Source: JBAXBF01 sp034429745 (GTDB taxonomy: Bacteria; Chloroflexota; Anaerolineae; Anaerolineales; DRKV01). From it: a DNA stretch of 64,000 nt. Positions 1-7,883 of the stretch are shown here, piece by piece. Position 1 is the first letter of the stretch. Each line of letters starts with the position of its first letter. The position numbers were made by a program, and so were the translations under genes. Below the pieces are notes generated by a model. The model ran no database searches. It was not told the origin of the DNA and saw only the letters and a list, made by a program, of their open reading frames with translations. The DNA is taken from contig DAOUFY010000108.1 in the NCBI GenBank assembly GCA_034429745.1, positions 1 through 64,000 on the forward strand, read 5' to 3'.

Positions 1-35
1 TTTATTTTGGAGTGATATAAGTTTTTAGCTTTTCT

Positions 36-863
36 TTACTGGGAATTCTTTATTTCCCACAGCTCGATGTTTGTCATTTTCACTCGAAATCCGTAGCCTG
101 TGCTGTTGCCTGACATCATACCCACACTTAATATGCCCGGATTTTCCGAAGCGGTGGCAAAGCCGCTGTAATTAGCGGTGTCAACCAATTTGTCATTGAT
201 GTATAATCGAATAGCATTATTGAGTAGCACTATAGCGATTTTAGCTTTGCCCTCAGGAGTTGCTAAATTGGCAGAAGAGCCGCGGTTGAGGCGGGTGGGT
301 ATGTTATTGGAGAAACGAAGCAAGTTAACCGGACTGCCACTGCCAATGGCAAAAGTGTATAGATAAAAGGTTTTGTCTGTTTGATGAAAAGCAATCAGAG
401 GAGCACATAATGCCCAGTCTGTCGCGGCCCCTCCATCGGTTGACCAGCTTAAATCAGCTCGGAGGATAAAATATTGGGGAGAATGCCCGCTTGGCGAAAG
501 GAATAGACCTTCGAGCCCAATTTTATTTAGGGAGTGATCAAAATCTTTTATTTTATAAAATGTTCCTTCGCTTGAGTTGATAATATTTTCGGCTAAAAGT
601 TTTTCGAGAAAGGTTTTCATCTCTGGACTAGGTTCGGACGATCCATTTTCTGATTGAGCCTTAGCTTCGATGGTTGGGGTGATTGTTGCCGTAGGCTGTT
701 CGGTGGCAGTTGGAGGAATTGTAGGACTGGATGTCCAGGTAGAGGTAGGTAATGATGTTTGTGTCTGAACGATGGCTGTTTGGATAATCCCTTGATAGGA
801 TTGAGTTGAGCAGGCTAATCCAAGTATGCATAATAACAATAAGAGGTTGAATAATGGTTTCAT
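36..863 (-). CDS. Putative lipoprotein with C-terminal LamG-like domain
   Basis: The 275-residue product starts with a basic residue and a hydrophobic stretch ending at Cys18, which looks like a lipoprotein signal, although the residues before Cys (GLA) only loosely fit the lipobox. A Thr/Pro-rich linker (about residues 34-66) follows. The C-terminal 150 residues form a beta-rich domain with motifs such as YFILRADLSW, LYINDKLVDT and YGFRVKMTNIELWEI, typical of LamG/DUF1080-type jelly-roll folds. The same domain type occurs in the proteins at 40143-40823 and 51244-52785. No catalytic residues are recognised and the function is unknown. It is probably exposed on the outer face of the membrane. 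It stands alone, with a 138-base gap to the divergent gene at 1002. Confidence 0.75.
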   Translation of the reverse strand: MKPLFNLLLLLCILGLACSTQSYQGIIQTAIVQTQTSLPTSTWTSSPTIPPTATEQPTATITPTIEAKAQSENGSSEPSPEMKTFLEKLLAENIINSSEGTFYKIKDFDHSLNKIGLEGLFLSPSGHSPQYFILRADLSWSTDGGAATDWALCAPLIAFHQTDKTFYLYTFAIGSGSPVNLLRFSNNIPTRLNRGSSANLATPEGKAKIAIVLLNNAIRLYINDKLVDTANYSGFATASENPGILSVGMMSGNSTGYGFRVKMTNIELWEIKNSQ

Positions 864-906
864 TTACTTGTTATTCTATCCTTCCCTGTTTGATATATAA
901 ATATGC

Positions 907-926
907 AAGCCATTAAAGAATGGCTT
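907..926. repeat. Short inverted repeat
   Basis: AAGCCATT and AATGGCTT form a perfect 8-bp stem with an AAAG loop in the gap between the divergent lipoprotein and YjfB-like genes. No T-tract follows on either strand, so it does not look like an intrinsic terminator. It could be an operator or may have no function. Confidence 0.35.
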
Positions 927-967
927 AACGAAGAAAATGATAGATGGATTCTACCACATCCATTCTC

Positions 968-994
968 TAAAGTTCTGAAATAATTTACCGAAAA
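968..994 (+). promoter_or_regulatory. Sigma-28-like promoter upstream of yjfB-like gene
   Basis: TAAA at 968-971, a 15-base spacer and ACCGAAAA at 987-994 match the flagellar sigma-28 consensus TAAA-N15-GCCGATAA at 4/4 and 6/8 positions. The predicted start of transcription falls very near the ATG at 1002, so the message would be almost leaderless; no Shine-Dalgarno is visible. The match is weaker than the flagellin promoter at 10542-10568 but has the same spacing. Confidence 0.45.
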
Positions 995-1001
995 TATAAT
1001 T

Positions 1002-1208
1002 ATGGAAATATCAAGTCTTCAATCTTCTTCTTATGGCGAGGCGAGCGGCATTCGCTCCCAGCAGATCATGACTGAAATATCCGTTGCAGTAATGAAGCAG
1101 CAGCAAGAGCAAGAAAAGCGATTTGCGGCAGCCATCGTCGAAATGATCAACAAGACCCCTACACCTTCACTGGAAGGTACAGGACAATTGATTGATCGTT
1201 ATATTTGA
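1002..1208 (+). CDS. YjfB-like putative motility protein
   Basis: The product is 68 residues, a normal size for the YjfB family of small putative motility proteins. It shows the family pattern: an N-terminal segment, then ISVAVMKQQQEQE in the middle helix, and an ending of the form G-x-L-I-D-x-Y-I. The biochemical role of YjfB is not established; Bacillus members have been placed in the motility regulon. Upstream lies a sigma-28-like promoter, which fits this assignment. The last ten bases overlap the convergent peptidase gene. The family match is made by eye from a short protein, so confidence is moderate. Confidence 0.65.
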   Translation: MEISSLQSSSYGEASGIRSQQIMTEISVAVMKQQQEQEKRFAAAIVEMINKTPTPSLEGTGQLIDRYI

Positions 1209-2236
1209 ACGCCTGGTTTACTGGTGAATTGGGCTAATCCGGGCAACCCTCCAATGGAACGCGCCGTTATAACGGCGCGTTTGCATGCTATAGCAATAGC
1301 TTCAGCTGAATATGCACCGATGAGATTAACATCAGCTTTTTCTTGTCCTGAGGCAAGAGCAAAAATGGTATCTCCATCAAACATGGTATGAGCAGGCCTG
1401 ATGGCTCTAGCTAAGCCATTGTGCGCCATTTGAGCAACTTTGTTTGCCTCTTCTTTGTTTAGGCGTGCATTGGTAGCTACTATTCCGATGGTGGTGTTTG
1501 AAAGGATGGTCGAATCACGAAAGATTGGGACCTCTAGCCATTGCTCCATGATGGATAGTGTGCTGATAAATTGAAAGGGAGGGCTAAGGTTTTCTGCATT
1601 GTTACGAACTCCAGCTAAAATTTTTCCAGAGCAAGGGTCTATTACTTCCCCTAAGGCATTTAGTACAACCAAAGCTGCAACTTTAATCTGTTTGCCTATC
1701 TCAATGCAAGAGCTACCTACTCCCGCTTTCATTGCATGTTTCATCCCTTTAATTTTAGCAATTGTGGCTCCGATACCAGCGCCAACATTGCCTTCCAAAA
1801 CAGGTTGAGAAGAGGCATTCAAGCAAGCTTTGTATCCCATTTCAGCTGTGGGAAAAACATCTGCTTTGCCAATAGCAAGATCAAAAATCACTGCAGCCGG
1901 GACAATAGGAACTTTGGCAATGCCGGTTTCATATCCTATGCCGCGTTCATGAAGATAACGCATGACACCGTCGGCGGCGGCTAAACCGAAAGCGGAGCCA
2001 CCGCTAAGCAATATTGCATGTACTTCCTGTACGAGATGCATAGGGCGCAGCAAATCTGTTTCGCGTGTGCCCGGCGCACCGCCGCGTTGATCTACCCCGC
2101 ATACCATGCCATTTTCGCATAAGACAACTGTGCAGCCAGTAAGTGCACTTTCATCATGGGCGTGCCCTACCTTTATGCCTTCAATTCTGGTTAGAGTGAT
2201 GTTGTGTTGTTCTTCCATTGCTTGCTGTTCAATCAT
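1199..2236 (-). CDS. P1 family (S58) aminopeptidase, DmpA-like
   Basis: This 345-residue protein matches the P1/S58 family of N-terminal nucleophile aminopeptidases (L-aminopeptidase/D-esterase, DmpA type), which mature by cleaving their own chain. Visible family motifs are IKVGHAHDE near residue 21, the SGGSAFGLAAADG motif at 78-90, AGVGSS at 171-176, and NTTIGIVATNARL at 247-259, where the nucleophile (Thr or Ser) is expected by alignment. The substrate cannot be told from sequence. The start is uncertain: the first 36 bases lie in an exact tandem duplication that repeats the ATG, so translation may begin at 2236 or 2218. It converges on the YjfB-like gene with a ten-base overlap. Confidence 0.88.
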   Translation of the reverse strand: MIEQQAMEEQHNITLTRIEGIKVGHAHDESALTGCTVVLCENGMVCGVDQRGGAPGTRETDLLRPMHLVQEVHAILLSGGSAFGLAAADGVMRYLHERGIGYETGIAKVPIVPAAVIFDLAIGKADVFPTAEMGYKACLNASSQPVLEGNVGAGIGATIAKIKGMKHAMKAGVGSSCIEIGKQIKVAALVVLNALGEVIDPCSGKILAGVRNNAENLSPPFQFISTLSIMEQWLEVPIFRDSTILSNTTIGIVATNARLNKEEANKVAQMAHNGLARAIRPAHTMFDGDTIFALASGQEKADVNLIGAYSAEAIAIACKRAVITARSIGGLPGLAQFTSKPGVQI

Positions 2237-2251
2237 TGCTTGCTGTTCAAT
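2216..2251. repeat. Exact 18-bp tandem duplication at a start codon
   Basis: CATTGCTTGCTGTTCAAT occurs twice in direct tandem (2216-2233 and 2234-2251). On the minus strand each copy carries an ATG in the same frame of the peptidase gene, so the duplication adds six residues (MIEQQA) and a second possible start. It looks like a recent slippage event. Confidence 0.9.
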
Positions 2252-2282
2252 TTGAGTGGTCTTTCTGTTAGCTGCTAATGAG

Positions 2283-2624
2283 TTACCGTTTTATGACTGG
2301 AATTTCACCTGAGAACGGTATAGATATTTCTACTAAGCCTCCAAGGGTTTGACCTTCTTCATACCATGGAGCTTGGAGGATGATTTTCTTTTCCCCATTC
2401 TTTTCTACAATGTAGATATTGGGCTGTTGAGTTTCAAGCATCTTACGAATTTTGCGATTAGAGGAGTCATGATGACAATCGAACAGAGATTTGCCGATTA
2501 AGGTGCGTCCTCCTTGATCTGCAAAAGTCTTTTCACTGTGTTCATTCATCGCTAAGATGATGCCTTGGTCATCGCATATCGTGATTGCACCATAAAATCC
2601 TTTTACCCAGTTTTCATTGTACAT
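2283..2624 (-). CDS. Small stand-alone PAS domain protein
   Basis: The 113 residues form a single PAS-like domain: an N-terminal strand with ICDDQGIILAMNEHSEK, a G-K-S-L-F-D-C-H turn typical of PAS domains related to those in DUF438 proteins, and C-terminal strands ending in GGLVEISIPF. There is no attached output domain and no signal peptide, so it is probably a cytoplasmic sensor or adaptor. Ligand and partner are unknown. It lies 46 bases upstream (in minus-strand sense) of the P1 peptidase start, so co-transcription is possible. Confidence 0.7.
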   Translation of the reverse strand: MYNENWVKGFYGAITICDDQGIILAMNEHSEKTFADQGGRTLIGKSLFDCHHDSSNRKIRKMLETQQPNIYIVEKNGEKKIILQAPWYEEGQTLGGLVEISIPFSGEIPVIKR

Positions 2625-2662
2625 AAGTTTTTCCTAAAAGTAATATTGTGATAACTCATTAA

Positions 2663-3568
2663 TTATAATCTTTCGGTTGGGATAGGTGTAGGCATTGGTG
2701 TCTCAACAGGAGGTGTAAACGTTGGTGTTCTGCTTGGAGGTGTTGACGTTGTTGTTCCAACTAGAGGTGAAGGTGTAATGACAAATGGTACTGAGTCTTC
2801 TCTGTCAGTGTTTGATAAGGCGTTCATCACCATAAGCCATAAAATATCGTGATCCTCTTCTGCTAAAAGAGGATTAGTGTTAAGTTCATTTATTACCAGC
2901 TCAAGTCTTTGATCAATTGCTGCGAGAGACGAACTTTGACTGAAGGTTTGCTGGCGGATACCTTGGTTAAGTAAGTCGCGGGCTGCTTGCAAGTCTTCTT
3001 GAGCTGAGCCATAGTTTTTGCTTGCGAAAGCGGAGCGGCTATGTGATATATACTCGAGAATTCTGATCAAAATGGTCTCTTGTTCTCTCTTTGATATAGC
3101 AGTTGCCTGTTGCTGATTTTGTACGGATAAAGTTGCAAGCATGGTTTGTTGTTCTTGGAGATGAGTATTAATTATGCCGAATTGCTTGTTAAGTGCTTCT
3201 GAATTGGAGGCATATTTCTCTATTTCAATATTTAGGTTCTCTGCTTGTTTTGCTAGGGCTTCTTGGGTGTTCTTCAGCCGGCTGATCTCTTCGATATTTT
3301 GAGCGAGATTACTAATAACCTCCTTATTTTTATCTTGCTGCAATGTTAGAGCTTGAATGCGATCCTGTAAGTCTGTTAATCGTGTGGAAAAGCTTTCTTG
3401 GTTATTATTGAACTGTGTTTTTAACTCTTTTAATTGCAAGCCTTGTTCCTCAAGGGGTTTGATCCATTGCTGGTATAGATAGGGAAAGCCTAGATAGATT
3501 CCGAAGCCGACAAGAGAAAAAATAATAACAACAACAACAAACCGTAGCACCCATTTGAATGAATTCAT
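2663..3568 (-). CDS. Membrane-anchored coiled-coil protein with Thr/Pro tail
   Basis: Unrecognised 301-residue protein. Residues about 8-29 form a transmembrane helix, residues about 38-170 form a long coiled coil rich in Gln, Leu and Glu, a helical region follows (170-250), and the last 35 residues are a Thr/Pro-rich tail (TPPSRTPTF-type). No enzyme motif is visible. It is transcribed divergently from the HhH/coiled-coil gene at 3725, and both proteins combine one membrane helix with a long coiled coil, which suggests a related structural role. Function unknown. Confidence 0.75.
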   Translation of the reverse strand: MNSFKWVLRFVVVVIIFSLVGFGIYLGFPYLYQQWIKPLEEQGLQLKELKTQFNNNQESFSTRLTDLQDRIQALTLQQDKNKEVISNLAQNIEEISRLKNTQEALAKQAENLNIEIEKYASNSEALNKQFGIINTHLQEQQTMLATLSVQNQQQATAISKREQETILIRILEYISHSRSAFASKNYGSAQEDLQAARDLLNQGIRQQTFSQSSSLAAIDQRLELVINELNTNPLLAEEDHDILWLMVMNALSNTDREDSVPFVITPSPLVGTTTSTPPSRTPTFTPPVETPMPTPIPTERL

Positions 3569-3724
3569 AATTAATATCCTTAAATACGCATCGCTATGAT
3601 GATTATAAACTAAAGCGGGCAGAAATTCAATAAAAAGGATTGTTTTTATGTTGAAGGTTATGGTAAAATGTAAAAAATAAGCTTGAAAACGCTTTATATT
3701 TGGTTCTCAACTAAGGAAGTGGGA

Positions 3725-4618
3725 ATGAATGAAATAGACTCGGATAGTTTGTTTTCTGTGCCAGAAGAGTCAGATGAAGTAAGAGAGCTAGTGGATATCA
3801 ATACCGCGAGCTTGAGGAAGCTTATCACTTTACCCGGTGTGGGACGCGCATTAGCTAGACGTATCATTGACCAACGTCCTTTTCAATCTATAGATGATTT
3901 TAGACAAAAATGCAGGATTAAAGACCCCTTGTGGAAGAAGCTAGAACCCAATTGCAGAATAGGATTTGTTCAGAAAGAAGAGAATGAAACTGAAGTGGTT
4001 TTGCCTCAAGAAAAAGGAGCAATTAATCAAAGCGAGCATGCACCCCCATCAGAAGAATCCCGACCTGAAGAAGAACCGTCCATTCCAGTTGTCTCTATTG
4101 TACCCCTAGATGAATTGCCGCCAAAAAATGAGAAAACGACCGAAAAAGCTTCTAGAAAGCAAGCACCTGCTTCGCCAGCTAATTGGTGGGCAGCTATTGG
4201 TGTTGGGGTGATTGTGCTGTTTCTATCTATAGTAATAAATATAGGTATATTAGCAGCATTGAATGGAGGCCTGCGCTATGTTTCTGTGTCAGAGTTTGTT
4301 GTTGCAAGGCAAGAGGTTGATTCGATCGGAGATCGTTTGCAAGGAATCCGCAGCAATTTAGGATCTCTGCAGGAACGGTTGGATAACTTGCAAGGATTAA
4401 GTGGACGAATGGACAATCTCGAAAGCAATCAGAAAGACTTACAGAATCAGCTTGCTGAAAGCATGAACGAAATTAAACAAGTTCAGTCCAACGTCGAAGA
4501 TATATCGAAGGAAATCGAACAATTATCTGATCAAGTGCAAGAAGCTCAGAAACGAGCCGTACTTTTTGAAGACTTTGTTTCGGGACTTAGAAAATTGTTG
4601 GAGACGCTCCAACCATAG
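3725..4618 (+). CDS. HhH domain, membrane helix and coiled-coil protein
   Basis: The ATG at 3725 is chosen because AAGGAAGTGGGA stands just before it; an upstream in-frame TTG at 3683 lacks such a site. Of 297 residues, about 18-75 form a ComEA/PulG-like helix-hairpin-helix domain (VDINTASLRKL, then LPGVGRALARRII). An acidic/Pro-rich linker, one membrane helix (about residues 155-180) and a C-terminal coiled coil follow. ComEA places its HhH domain after an N-terminal membrane anchor and outside the cell. Here the HhH comes first and would be cytoplasmic if the N-terminus is inside. DNA binding is likely from the fold but unproven. Confidence 0.75.
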   Translation: MNEIDSDSLFSVPEESDEVRELVDINTASLRKLITLPGVGRALARRIIDQRPFQSIDDFRQKCRIKDPLWKKLEPNCRIGFVQKEENETEVVLPQEKGAINQSEHAPPSEESRPEEEPSIPVVSIVPLDELPPKNEKTTEKASRKQAPASPANWWAAIGVGVIVLFLSIVINIGILAALNGGLRYVSVSEFVVARQEVDSIGDRLQGIRSNLGSLQERLDNLQGLSGRMDNLESNQKDLQNQLAESMNEIKQVQSNVEDISKEIEQLSDQVQEAQKRAVLFEDFVSGLRKLLETLQP

Positions 4619-4678
4619 ACCTTATTATACTAAGATACCAACGGGTAACTATTATATTTATATATAGGAGGAAAAGCA

Positions 4679-5116
4679 ATGGATGAATTCATGAAAGCAG
4701 CCATAGAAGAAGCTAAATTAGGCTTGCAAGAAGGGGGCATACCGATCGGTTCGGTATTGGTGATTGATGGAAAGATTGTCGGCAGAGGGCATAACCGGCG
4801 CGTCCAAAAAGGAAGTGCGATTCTGCATGCAGAGATGGATTGCATTGAAAATGCCGGTCGTCTAAAGGCTAAGGATTACCAGCGGGCAGTACTTTATTCC
4901 ACGCTTTCCCCGTGTGATATGTGCAGCGGGACTGCTTTGTTATATAAAATTCCAAAGATTGTCATTGGCGAGAACAAAACGTTTCAAGGACCTGAAGAGT
5001 ATTTGCGCTCGCGGGGTGTGGAATTGGTCATATTAAACAATGAGGAATGCATTAAACTTATGGAGGACTTCATTGCTGCTCGACCAGAGTTGTGGAATGA
5101 GGATATTGGTGTGTAA
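4679..5116 (+). CDS. Cytosine deaminase, yeast Fcy1-like
   Basis: The 145-residue enzyme belongs to the zinc-dependent cytidine/cytosine deaminase fold and closely resembles yeast cytosine deaminase along its length: GRGHN followed by QKGSA, LHAEMD, the TLSPCDMCSG zinc site, IGENKTF, and a C-terminal WNEDIGV. Expected zinc ligands are His50, Cys79 and Cys82, with Glu52 as the proton shuttle. It should convert cytosine to uracil in the cytoplasm; a related nucleobase substrate is possible. GGAGGA lies a good distance before the ATG. It precedes a nucleoside-type BMP transporter, which fits pyrimidine salvage. Confidence 0.9.
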   Translation: MDEFMKAAIEEAKLGLQEGGIPIGSVLVIDGKIVGRGHNRRVQKGSAILHAEMDCIENAGRLKAKDYQRAVLYSTLSPCDMCSGTALLYKIPKIVIGENKTFQGPEEYLRSRGVELVILNNEECIKLMEDFIAARPELWNEDIGV

Positions 5117-5144
5117 TTTTGGGATTGGTATGAGAGAGGAGGTG

Positions 5145-5228
5145 ATGAAAAAAGGGCTTTGTGATTTTTTTCTTGATAAGCTAAACTATGGGCTAAATTT
5201 TGAAAAGATAAGGAGAGAAATATGTTGA
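5145..5228 (+). CDS. Possible 27-residue leader peptide
   Basis: A small frame starts at ATG 5145 after a full GGAGGTGA and ends at TGA 5226-5228, overlapping the first codons of the BMP gene (ATG 5222). The overlap would allow translational coupling. The spacing between the Shine-Dalgarno core and the ATG is only about two bases, and the peptide resembles nothing I know, so it may be chance. Confidence 0.2.
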   Translation: MKKGLCDFFLDKLNYGLNFEKIRREIC

Positions 5229-6241
5229 AAAGAACCGTTTACTTAGTTTTGGTAAGTCTCATATTGCTGTCTATTGTTGCTGCTGCTTGTTCGGCGCCTG
5301 CAACTCCAGCTCCTAAAGCTGAAAAGAAGTTAAAGGTATTTGGGGCATTTGCGACTCCTATTGAAGAGCCGTGGGATGGAGTAATTCATGCAGCTCTTCA
5401 AAAAGCTAAAGAGGAAGGCAAGATCGAATATACTTATACCGAAAACATCGGTTATGCGGGTGACATGGAGCGTGTATTGCGCGAAGTGTGCGAGCAGCAA
5501 AAGCCGGATTTAATCATGGGGGATGCTTTCGGGAATGAAGAAGCTGTTCGACGCGTAGCGAAGGATTACCCTGAGATTGCCTTTGCCTTTGGTTCAGGGT
5601 TAGGTCCTACGGAACCAAATGTTGCGGTATTTGACAACTGGATTCATGAACCGGCATATTTGCTTGGTATGCTGGCTGGAGGTTTAACCAAGACGAATAA
5701 AGTTGGGGTTGTAGGTGGCTATCCTGTACCGGAAGTAAACCGTCTTGTTAATGCTTTTATTGCCGGAGCTAAAGAAGTGAATCCGGATGTTACCGTGCTG
5801 GTTACATTCATCAATAGTTGGTTCGATCCGGCAGCGGCAAAAGAAGCTGCTATAGCCCAAATTGACAACGGCGCAGATGTGTTGTTTGCGGAACGTTTCG
5901 GTGTCATTGAAGCAGCTGCGGAAAAGGGCTTGTGGGCATTTGGGAATATGTCTGACCAAAATTCACTTGCGCCAGATTATGTCGTAAGCAGCGCAGTGTG
6001 GAACATGAAACCAACGGTTGATTATCTCATCCAGCAGGTATCAGCGGGAACTTTTGTTGCGCAAGATTTGAAGGACTTCAGCATGGTAGCCAAAGGTGGA
6101 GCTAGCTTAGCTCCATTCCATAACACAGAATCTAAGCTCCCGCCAGATTTGGTCAAGAAGGTAAGAGAACGTGAAGCACAAATCAAGGATGGTAGCTTTA
6201 GAGTAGATATTGATGAAGCGCAACCTCAGCCAGTGAATTAA
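5222..6241 (+). CDS. BMP family nucleoside-binding lipoprotein
   Basis: The 339-residue protein has a lipoprotein signal ending at Cys23 (IVAAAC) and a short Pro/Ala linker, then a full BMP/PnrA-type substrate-binding domain of ABC importers. Visible features are the first strand KVFGAFATPIEEPWD, the Asp-containing DLIMGDAFGNEE segment, GMLAGGLTKTNKVGVVGG, and FAERFGVIEAAAEKG. Family members bind purine or pyrimidine nucleosides and some bind other small ligands. The permeases and ATPase follow, separated by a terminator-like hairpin that would let the binding protein be made in excess. AAGGAGAG lies before the start. Confidence 0.9.
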   Translation: MLKRTVYLVLVSLILLSIVAAACSAPATPAPKAEKKLKVFGAFATPIEEPWDGVIHAALQKAKEEGKIEYTYTENIGYAGDMERVLREVCEQQKPDLIMGDAFGNEEAVRRVAKDYPEIAFAFGSGLGPTEPNVAVFDNWIHEPAYLLGMLAGGLTKTNKVGVVGGYPVPEVNRLVNAFIAGAKEVNPDVTVLVTFINSWFDPAAAKEAAIAQIDNGADVLFAERFGVIEAAAEKGLWAFGNMSDQNSLAPDYVVSSAVWNMKPTVDYLIQQVSAGTFVAQDLKDFSMVAKGGASLAPFHNTESKLPPDLVKKVREREAQIKDGSFRVDIDEAQPQPVN

Positions 6242-6309
6242 CTCTAGTAAATTAGGGAAGGATGTACTGTGTTGAGGGCTGAATAGTATTATATTGAAGG
6301 AGAAAAAGG

Positions 6310-6346
6310 CTGTCGCCGCCTTTAGGCGGCGACAGGTGGTTTTTTT
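6310..6346 (+). terminator. Strong intrinsic terminator/attenuator inside the transporter operon
   Basis: CTGTCGCCGCC (6310-6320) pairs perfectly with GGCGGCGACAG (6325-6335) around a TTTA loop, followed by GTGG and seven T residues (6340-6346). The 11-bp GC-rich stem plus T-tract is a textbook rho-independent terminator. It sits between the binding-protein gene and its ATPase gene, so partial read-through would lower ATPase and permease expression. Confidence 0.92.
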
Positions 6347-6359
6347 GTGAGGTAGCTGC

Positions 6360-7883
6360 ATGGTTGCTGTACAATTGCGAGGGATTGTAAAACGGTTTGG
6401 AGATTTGGTGGCTAACAATGCCATAGATTTTGAATTGTTAAATGGAGAAATTCACGCTCTTCTGGGAGAAAATGGCGCCGGCAAGACAACATTGATGAGA
6501 ATATTATATGGGTTATACCATGCTGACAGCGGTGAGATCTTTGTGCGTGGAGAGAAGGTGCATATTGCTTCCCCAAGAGATGCGATTCGGCTGGGAATTG
6601 GCATGGTGACCCAACATTTTACTCTTGTCCCGACTCTGACGGTGGCTGAAAATATTATTTTAGCTGAGACTAAAGGGTTTATTCTGAATAAAAAAGAAAT
6701 TCAAGCACGCGTTGCAAAGGCGGCTGAGCAATTTGGCATCGCGGTTGATCCAAATGCTTTAGTAAAACACCTTTCTGTCGGAGAAAAGCAGCGGGTAGAA
6801 ATTCTCAAGGCTTTGTATCATAATGCGCGTATTCTTATACTGGATGAACCGACGGCGGTGTTAGTTCCACAAGAAGTAGAGGTTTTATTTGAATCGCTGG
6901 AAAAGCTGCGTAAAGATGGATTGTCTATCATCTTTATCAGCCATAAGCTAAATGAAGTGATGAGGATTTGCGATCGGATCTCAGTCCTAAGGAATGGCAA
7001 CCTCATTGCCACAGTTAACAAGAATGAGACTAATCCGCGTTTGTTAGCTCAAATGATGGTTGGCAGAGAAGACTTTGGAGTCAAGCGAGCGGTTGAGCAT
7101 AAGCCAGGGAAAAGGTTGCTTGTTGTAGAGAACGTCAGTGTATTCGATAGAAAGGGGTTACCAGCATTGAAGGATGTGAGCTTTGAAGTGCACGCCGGGG
7201 AAATATTAGGAGTTGCTGGAGTATCTGGCAATGGGCAATCAGAACTTTCTCAAGTACTTTCTGGGATGTTAAAACCGAATAGCGGCAGAATTATCGTTGA
7301 CAACCAAGAACTTACCGCTGCTCAGCCGGCACAGTTTACCGCAGCTAAAGCTTGCTGTATCCCTGAGGATCGGCACACAGCAGTGGTAAATGAATTAAGT
7401 GTGGCAGAAAATATAGCTCTGCCTCATCTAGATTCGTTTTCTTCTTTTGGTTTTCTTGATTATAAAGAAATGAAAGAAAACGCTCAGCGGCTTATAGAAG
7501 ATTATCAAATTAAAGCCAAGTGCGACGATTGCATTCGCACCCTTTCGGGGGGAAACATGCAAAAAGTGATCCTTGCTCGTACGTTTTCACAACACCCTAA
7601 AGTGGTTATTGCGTCACAGCCAACGCGAGGGTTAGACGTAGGAGCAACGGACTACGTTCGCAGCAAGCTATTGGAGCAGCGCGATCGAGGAGCAGCGGTG
7701 CTGCTTATTTCAGAAGATTTAGATGAAATACTTGCACTTTCTGATCGAATCGCGGTAATTTATGAAGGGAAAATTATGGGTATTGTCTCAGCAAAGGATG
7801 TGAATATTGAACAATTGGGATTAATGATGTCAGGAAGCTTGACATTAAGCGGGGAGGTACAGCATGTTGGGATTTCGGATTGA
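6360..7883 (+). CDS. Nucleoside/sugar ABC importer ATP-binding protein
   Basis: The 507-residue protein holds two fused ABC ATPase domains, as in the RbsA/NupA-YufO group. The first half has Walker A GENGAGKTT (36-44), signature LSVGEKQRVE and Walker B ILILDEPTAVL. The second half has a degenerate Walker A (GVSGNGQSE), signature LSGGNMQKVI and a Walker B region ending QPTRGLDVG, a usual asymmetry in this family. It should power the two permeases that follow. GAGG at 6349-6352 precedes the ATG, only a few bases after the terminator T-tract. The end overlaps the next gene by 20 bases. Confidence 0.93.
   Translation: MVAVQLRGIVKRFGDLVANNAIDFELLNGEIHALLGENGAGKTTLMRILYGLYHADSGEIFVRGEKVHIASPRDAIRLGIGMVTQHFTLVPTLTVAENIILAETKGFILNKKEIQARVAKAAEQFGIAVDPNALVKHLSVGEKQRVEILKALYHNARILILDEPTAVLVPQEVEVLFESLEKLRKDGLSIIFISHKLNEVMRICDRISVLRNGNLIATVNKNETNPRLLAQMMVGREDFGVKRAVEHKPGKRLLVVENVSVFDRKGLPALKDVSFEVHAGEILGVAGVSGNGQSELSQVLSGMLKPNSGRIIVDNQELTAAQPAQFTAAKACCIPEDRHTAVVNELSVAENIALPHLDSFSSFGFLDYKEMKENAQRLIEDYQIKAKCDDCIRTLSGGNMQKVILARTFSQHPKVVIASQPTRGLDVGATDYVRSKLLEQRDRGAAVLLISEDLDEILALSDRIAVIYEGKIMGIVSAKDVNIEQLGLMMSGSLTLSGEVQHVGISD

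Noticed and set aside
5117..5221. Purine or other known riboswitch before the nucleoside transporter
   Set aside because: No conserved riboswitch core could be found in the 105 bases.
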